Source: Erinaceus europaeus
Taxonomy: Eukaryota; Chordata; Mammalia; Eulipotyphla; Erinaceidae
Assembly (NCBI RefSeq): GCF_950295315.1
Contig: NC_080171.1
Location: 116,121,064-116,185,063 of the forward strand
Length of the DNA: 64,000 nt
Direction of reading: 5' to 3'
In this document: in pieces, positions 61,694-64,000 of the stretch
How the letters are laid out: every line of letters begins with the position of its first letter
Position numbering within the stretch: position 1 is the first letter of the stretch
The notes under the pieces: model-generated
Databases searched by the model: none
The model's input: only the letters and a program-made list of their open reading frames with translations
Told to the model about the DNA's origin: nothing
Program-made: the position numbers and the translations under genes

Positions 61694-61887
61694 CGTCCCC
61701 ATCCATACAGTAAGATGAAGCCACTTAGCTTCTACAGACTCATTGGCTCATGTTCTAAATCATTCTACCCTATGACTTTGTGATATGTATCGTGTGGGCT
61801 ATTTGTAGTGGGTTTTACAGTTTTGTTTTTTTTTAATAGCAGTAATAAAGATGATGGCAATATTGTTAGTAAAACATAGTACATTCT
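61228..61887. other. Unique intron 3 sequence with (GT)n
   Basis: (GT)n at 61661-61691; no other feature recognised. Confidence 0.5.
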
Positions 61888-62070
61888 GGGCCAGGTGGTG
61901 GTTCACCAGTTTGAGCGCACATGCTCCAATGCGCAAGGCCCAGCAGCGGGAAAGCTTCACAGTGGCGAAGCAGTGCTGCAGGGCTGTCTCCGTCTCTTTG
62001 TCTCCCTACTCCCCTCTTGATTTCTTTGTCTCTATCCAAATGAATAAGTAAAATATTTTTTTAAAAAATA
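61888..62070 (+). mobile_element. SINE family B with deletion after the head
   Basis: GGGCCAGGTGGTGGTTCACC, then CAGCAGCGGGAAAGCTTCAC; the B box is lost. GTACATTC on both sides. Confidence 0.85.
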
Positions 62071-62171
62071 CTGTACATTCCATCACTATAAAGAAAAGAC
62101 CTGGCTCATAACACCAGTGGTTGGGCTTAACGTTCATGTTCATCTTCCCATTTCTCTGTCTTTCATTTCAT

Positions 62172-62487
62172 TTTATTTATTTATTTGCCTCCAGGGTTAT
62201 CACTGGGGCTTTGTGCCTACACTAGGAAATCCACCAATCCTGGCGGCCATCTCCTTTTCATTGTTGGTGTTGCTACTGTTATTGTTATTATTGCTGCTGG
62301 ATAGGACAGAGTGAAATTGAGAGATGGGGAAGACGGGGAAGAGACAGCTAGACACCTGCAGACCTGCTTCACTGTTTGTGAAGCGACTCCCCCCACCCCC
62401 TTGCAGATAGGGAGCCGGGGGCTCAAACTGGGATCCTTAAGCTGGTCCCTGCACTTTGCACCATGTGAGCTACTTGCCCAGCCCCCA
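62172..62487 (-). mobile_element. SINE family E
   Basis: Module GCCTCCAGGGTTATCACTGG to CCTGGCGGCC, A-like body with CCCCACCCCCTTGCAGATAG. Confidence 0.9.
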
Positions 62488-62567
62488 TCCCTATTTTATT
62501 TTATCTTATTTTATTAAGTATTTTATTTACTTTATTTTTGAGAGAGCTGCTGAGTGAGAAAGAGAAA

Positions 62568-62676
62568 CACCAGAGCACTGCTCAGCTCTGGCTTATGGTG
62601 TTATGGGGGGACTGAACCTGGGACTTCAGAGCCTCAGACATGAGAGTCTCTTTGTATAAACATTATGCTATGTATC
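62568..62676 (-). mobile_element. SINE family D
   Basis: ACCAGAGCACTGCTCAGCTC, GGGACTGAACCTGGGACTTC. Confidence 0.9.
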
Positions 62677-62693
62677 TACTTTATTTTTTACTA

Positions 62694-62810
62694 AGAAGAA
62701 AAAGCAAGAGAACCAGACCATCACTTTGGGGTTTGTGATGCCAGGGGTCAAACTCAGTAGCTCCTGCTCCTCAGTTAGTGCTGTGGCTACGGAACAGCCT
62801 GCCCGCTCCC
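62694..62810 (-). mobile_element. SINE family C, old copy
   Basis: GAGAACCAGACCATCACTTTG, GATGCCAGGGGTCAAACTC. Confidence 0.65.
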
Positions 62811-62933
62811 CTGTGTTCATTTCTAAATGAAGGTTTCACACATTTGTGACTGTGTGAAAATGAGTGTGAGAACTCAGATGCTCGTCTCCAGCCTTTTCTT
62901 CTGAGATGTCTTATACTTTCTAGGTTTCTTTTT

Positions 62934-63178
62934 TTGCCTCCAGGGTTATTGCTGGGGCTTGGTGCCTGCGCTAAGAATCCACTGCTCATAGAGGCCATTT
63001 TTTTCTCATTTTTGTTGCCCTTGTTTATTGTTGTTGTCGTCATTATTGTTACACTGCTTGTGAGGCAAACAACTGTGGGTGGGGAGCCAGGGGCTCAAAC
63101 TGGAATCTTTCTGCCAGTCCTTGTGCATCACACCGTAGTATGCGCGCTTAACCCACTGTGCTACCACCCAACCCCCAT
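62934..63178 (-). mobile_element. SINE family E with a large internal deletion
   Basis: TTTCTAGGTTTCTTTTT duplicated (62917-62933, 63179-63195). Module intact, but about 70 bp of the body from the purine stretch to the first paired block is missing. Confidence 0.9.
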
Positions 63179-63195
63179 TTTCTAGGTTTCTTTTT

Positions 63196-63604
63196 GCACC
63201 TTCTACCCTGGTGGCCCAGTCACACTTCCTGAGAACTGTTTTCCTCTCTTGCCTCTGTTCTTTTTCTGTGCTCTCGTAACTTCTAGGCAGGCTTGCTTAC
63301 CACCAGTCACCTCCCTTCTCCTCCATATTCTCCATGCTTTCAACATTCTCTTAACAATGTGATCACGTCTTTAGGAAGGGTGCCGATTATCTCTGATTTA
63401 AGGTCCCGCACACACTCTACAGCAGTAGCTTTCTACTATATTCTTCCGTGTCTCCTCCACTGATTTATTTCTCTTTGGTTAGTTATGTCCCACTCAGATC
63501 TGCATATACTTTATCTTGGGCTTGGAAAGGAGTGACATTCTGTCTGTCTGTCTGTCTCTCTCTTTCTATATATAAGCTGCCCCCTCTCGGAGTCAGTGTT
63601 TGTT
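63196..63604. other. Unique intron 3 sequence
   Basis: Contains (CTGT)n at 63541-63556; no other feature recognised. Confidence 0.5.
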
Positions 63605-63888
63605 TGTTTTTGCCTCCAGGGTTATCATTAGGGCTCAGTGTCTGCACTATGAACCCACTGCTCTGGGAGGCCATTTTTCCCATTTTGTTGCCCTTGTTCT
63701 CGTTGGTTAGTACAGAGAGAAATGGAGAGAGGAAGGGGAGAGAAGGCTAGACACCTGCAGACCTGCTTCACCTCCCATGAAGCCACCCTCCTACAGGTGA
63801 GGAGCTGGAGGCTTGAGCCAGGATCTTTAAGCTGGCCCTAGCAATTCCCACCATGTGCGCTTAACCCGCTGCGCCACTGCCTAGCCCC
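63605..63888 (-). mobile_element. SINE family E
   Basis: Module GCCTCCAGGGTTATCATTAG to TGGGAGGCC, A-like body, head CCACTGCCTAGCCCCC. Confidence 0.9.
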
Positions 63889-64000
63889 CAGTGCCATCCT
63901 CATTTTAAAGGCTCTGCTATTGCCATTCTAGCTCTGCCTCTTCCCACAGAGTTGGTAGCTTACCTCTTATTCTTGTTCTACTTGATACATTTCAGTTAGT

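Larger units (their letters stand above)
8480..64000 (+). other. PTPN2: PTPN2 gene, 5' portion (exons 1-3, introns 1-2 complete, intron 3 partial)
   Basis: Three exons join in frame (69 + 91 + 101 nt = 87 codons) and give the N terminus of the non-receptor tyrosine phosphatase TC-PTP. The enzyme removes phosphate from tyrosines of JAK/STAT proteins, insulin receptor and EGFR; splice forms act in the nucleus or at the ER. Intron 1 is 8549-34131, intron 2 is 34223-57982, and intron 3 starts at 58084 and leaves the window. The catalytic Cys signature and C-terminal tail lie beyond the right edge. PTPN1 is the close paralogue, but the residues match my memory of PTPN2 rather than PTPN1. Confidence 0.95.

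Overview
The window is vertebrate (mammalian) nuclear DNA, not microbial. It holds the 5' part of one gene, PTPN2 (T-cell protein tyrosine phosphatase, TC-PTP), on the + strand: CpG-island promoter, coding exons 1-3 (8480-8548, 34132-34222, 57983-58083; 261 nt, 87 codons in frame) and two complete large introns (about 25.6 and 23.8 kb). Intron 3 and the rest of the gene run off the right edge. No other protein-coding or RNA gene could be supported. Nearly all other open frames lie in interspersed repeats or microsatellites.

The repeats point to an erinaceid hedgehog (Erinaceus or a close relative). The window is packed with tRNA-derived SINEs of the kind I know from hedgehog (ERI-type), but I could not compare with a repeat library, so I use working names. 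Family A (about 260-290 bp): tRNA-like head with a GGTTCGAGCCC B box, body with paired GGGGAGTCGC / GGTGAAGCAGGTCTGCAGG blocks, pyrimidine tract, then an AACAA/AATAAA-rich tail. Family B (about 200 bp): relative of A with AGGGGGAAAGCTT and a CCAATAAATAAAG end. Family C (about 150 bp): head GGTGGCGCAGTGGATAAAGC, then GCACATGTACCAGAGTGATG. Family D (about 115 bp): head GATAGCATAATGGTTATGCA, end GAGCAGTGCTCTGG plus A tail. Family E: an A-like body with an extra 3' module of about 60 bp whose ends form an inverted repeat. Family F: old, head AAATAGCTCACNTGGATAGTG. Element X is a non-LTR element with a conserved 3' end of about 350 bp; one copy looks like a spliced L1 transcript. A minus-strand copy shows the reverse complement with a T-run on its left.

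Layout. 1-8150: 5' flank of the gene, almost all SINEs plus L1 3' ends. 8150-9140: CpG island with promoter and exon 1. 9140-34131: intron 1, with an L1 3' end (11404-11935), X elements (13075-13511, 26456-27385, 29606-29836, 30396-30673) and an ancient antisense L1 split over 24000-29400 by at least ten later insertions. 34223-57982: intron 2, with a probable solo LTR (34560-34966), a target-site-flanked L1 (40678-41195), an antisense L1 carrying a large GT-rich compound minisatellite (41213-42960), an ancient sense L1 (46137-49860) and a younger sense L1 (53340-55010). 58084-64000: start of intron 3.

Of most interest: a GC-AG (not GT-AG) donor for intron 3; a probable spliced-L1 retrocopy with its matching unspliced acceptor elsewhere in the window; tiny insertions made only of the 5' half of a tRNA-like SINE head; repeated use of the same target site by successive SINEs; and the hairpin-ended 3' module of family E. 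Nothing seen amounts to a wholly new system.
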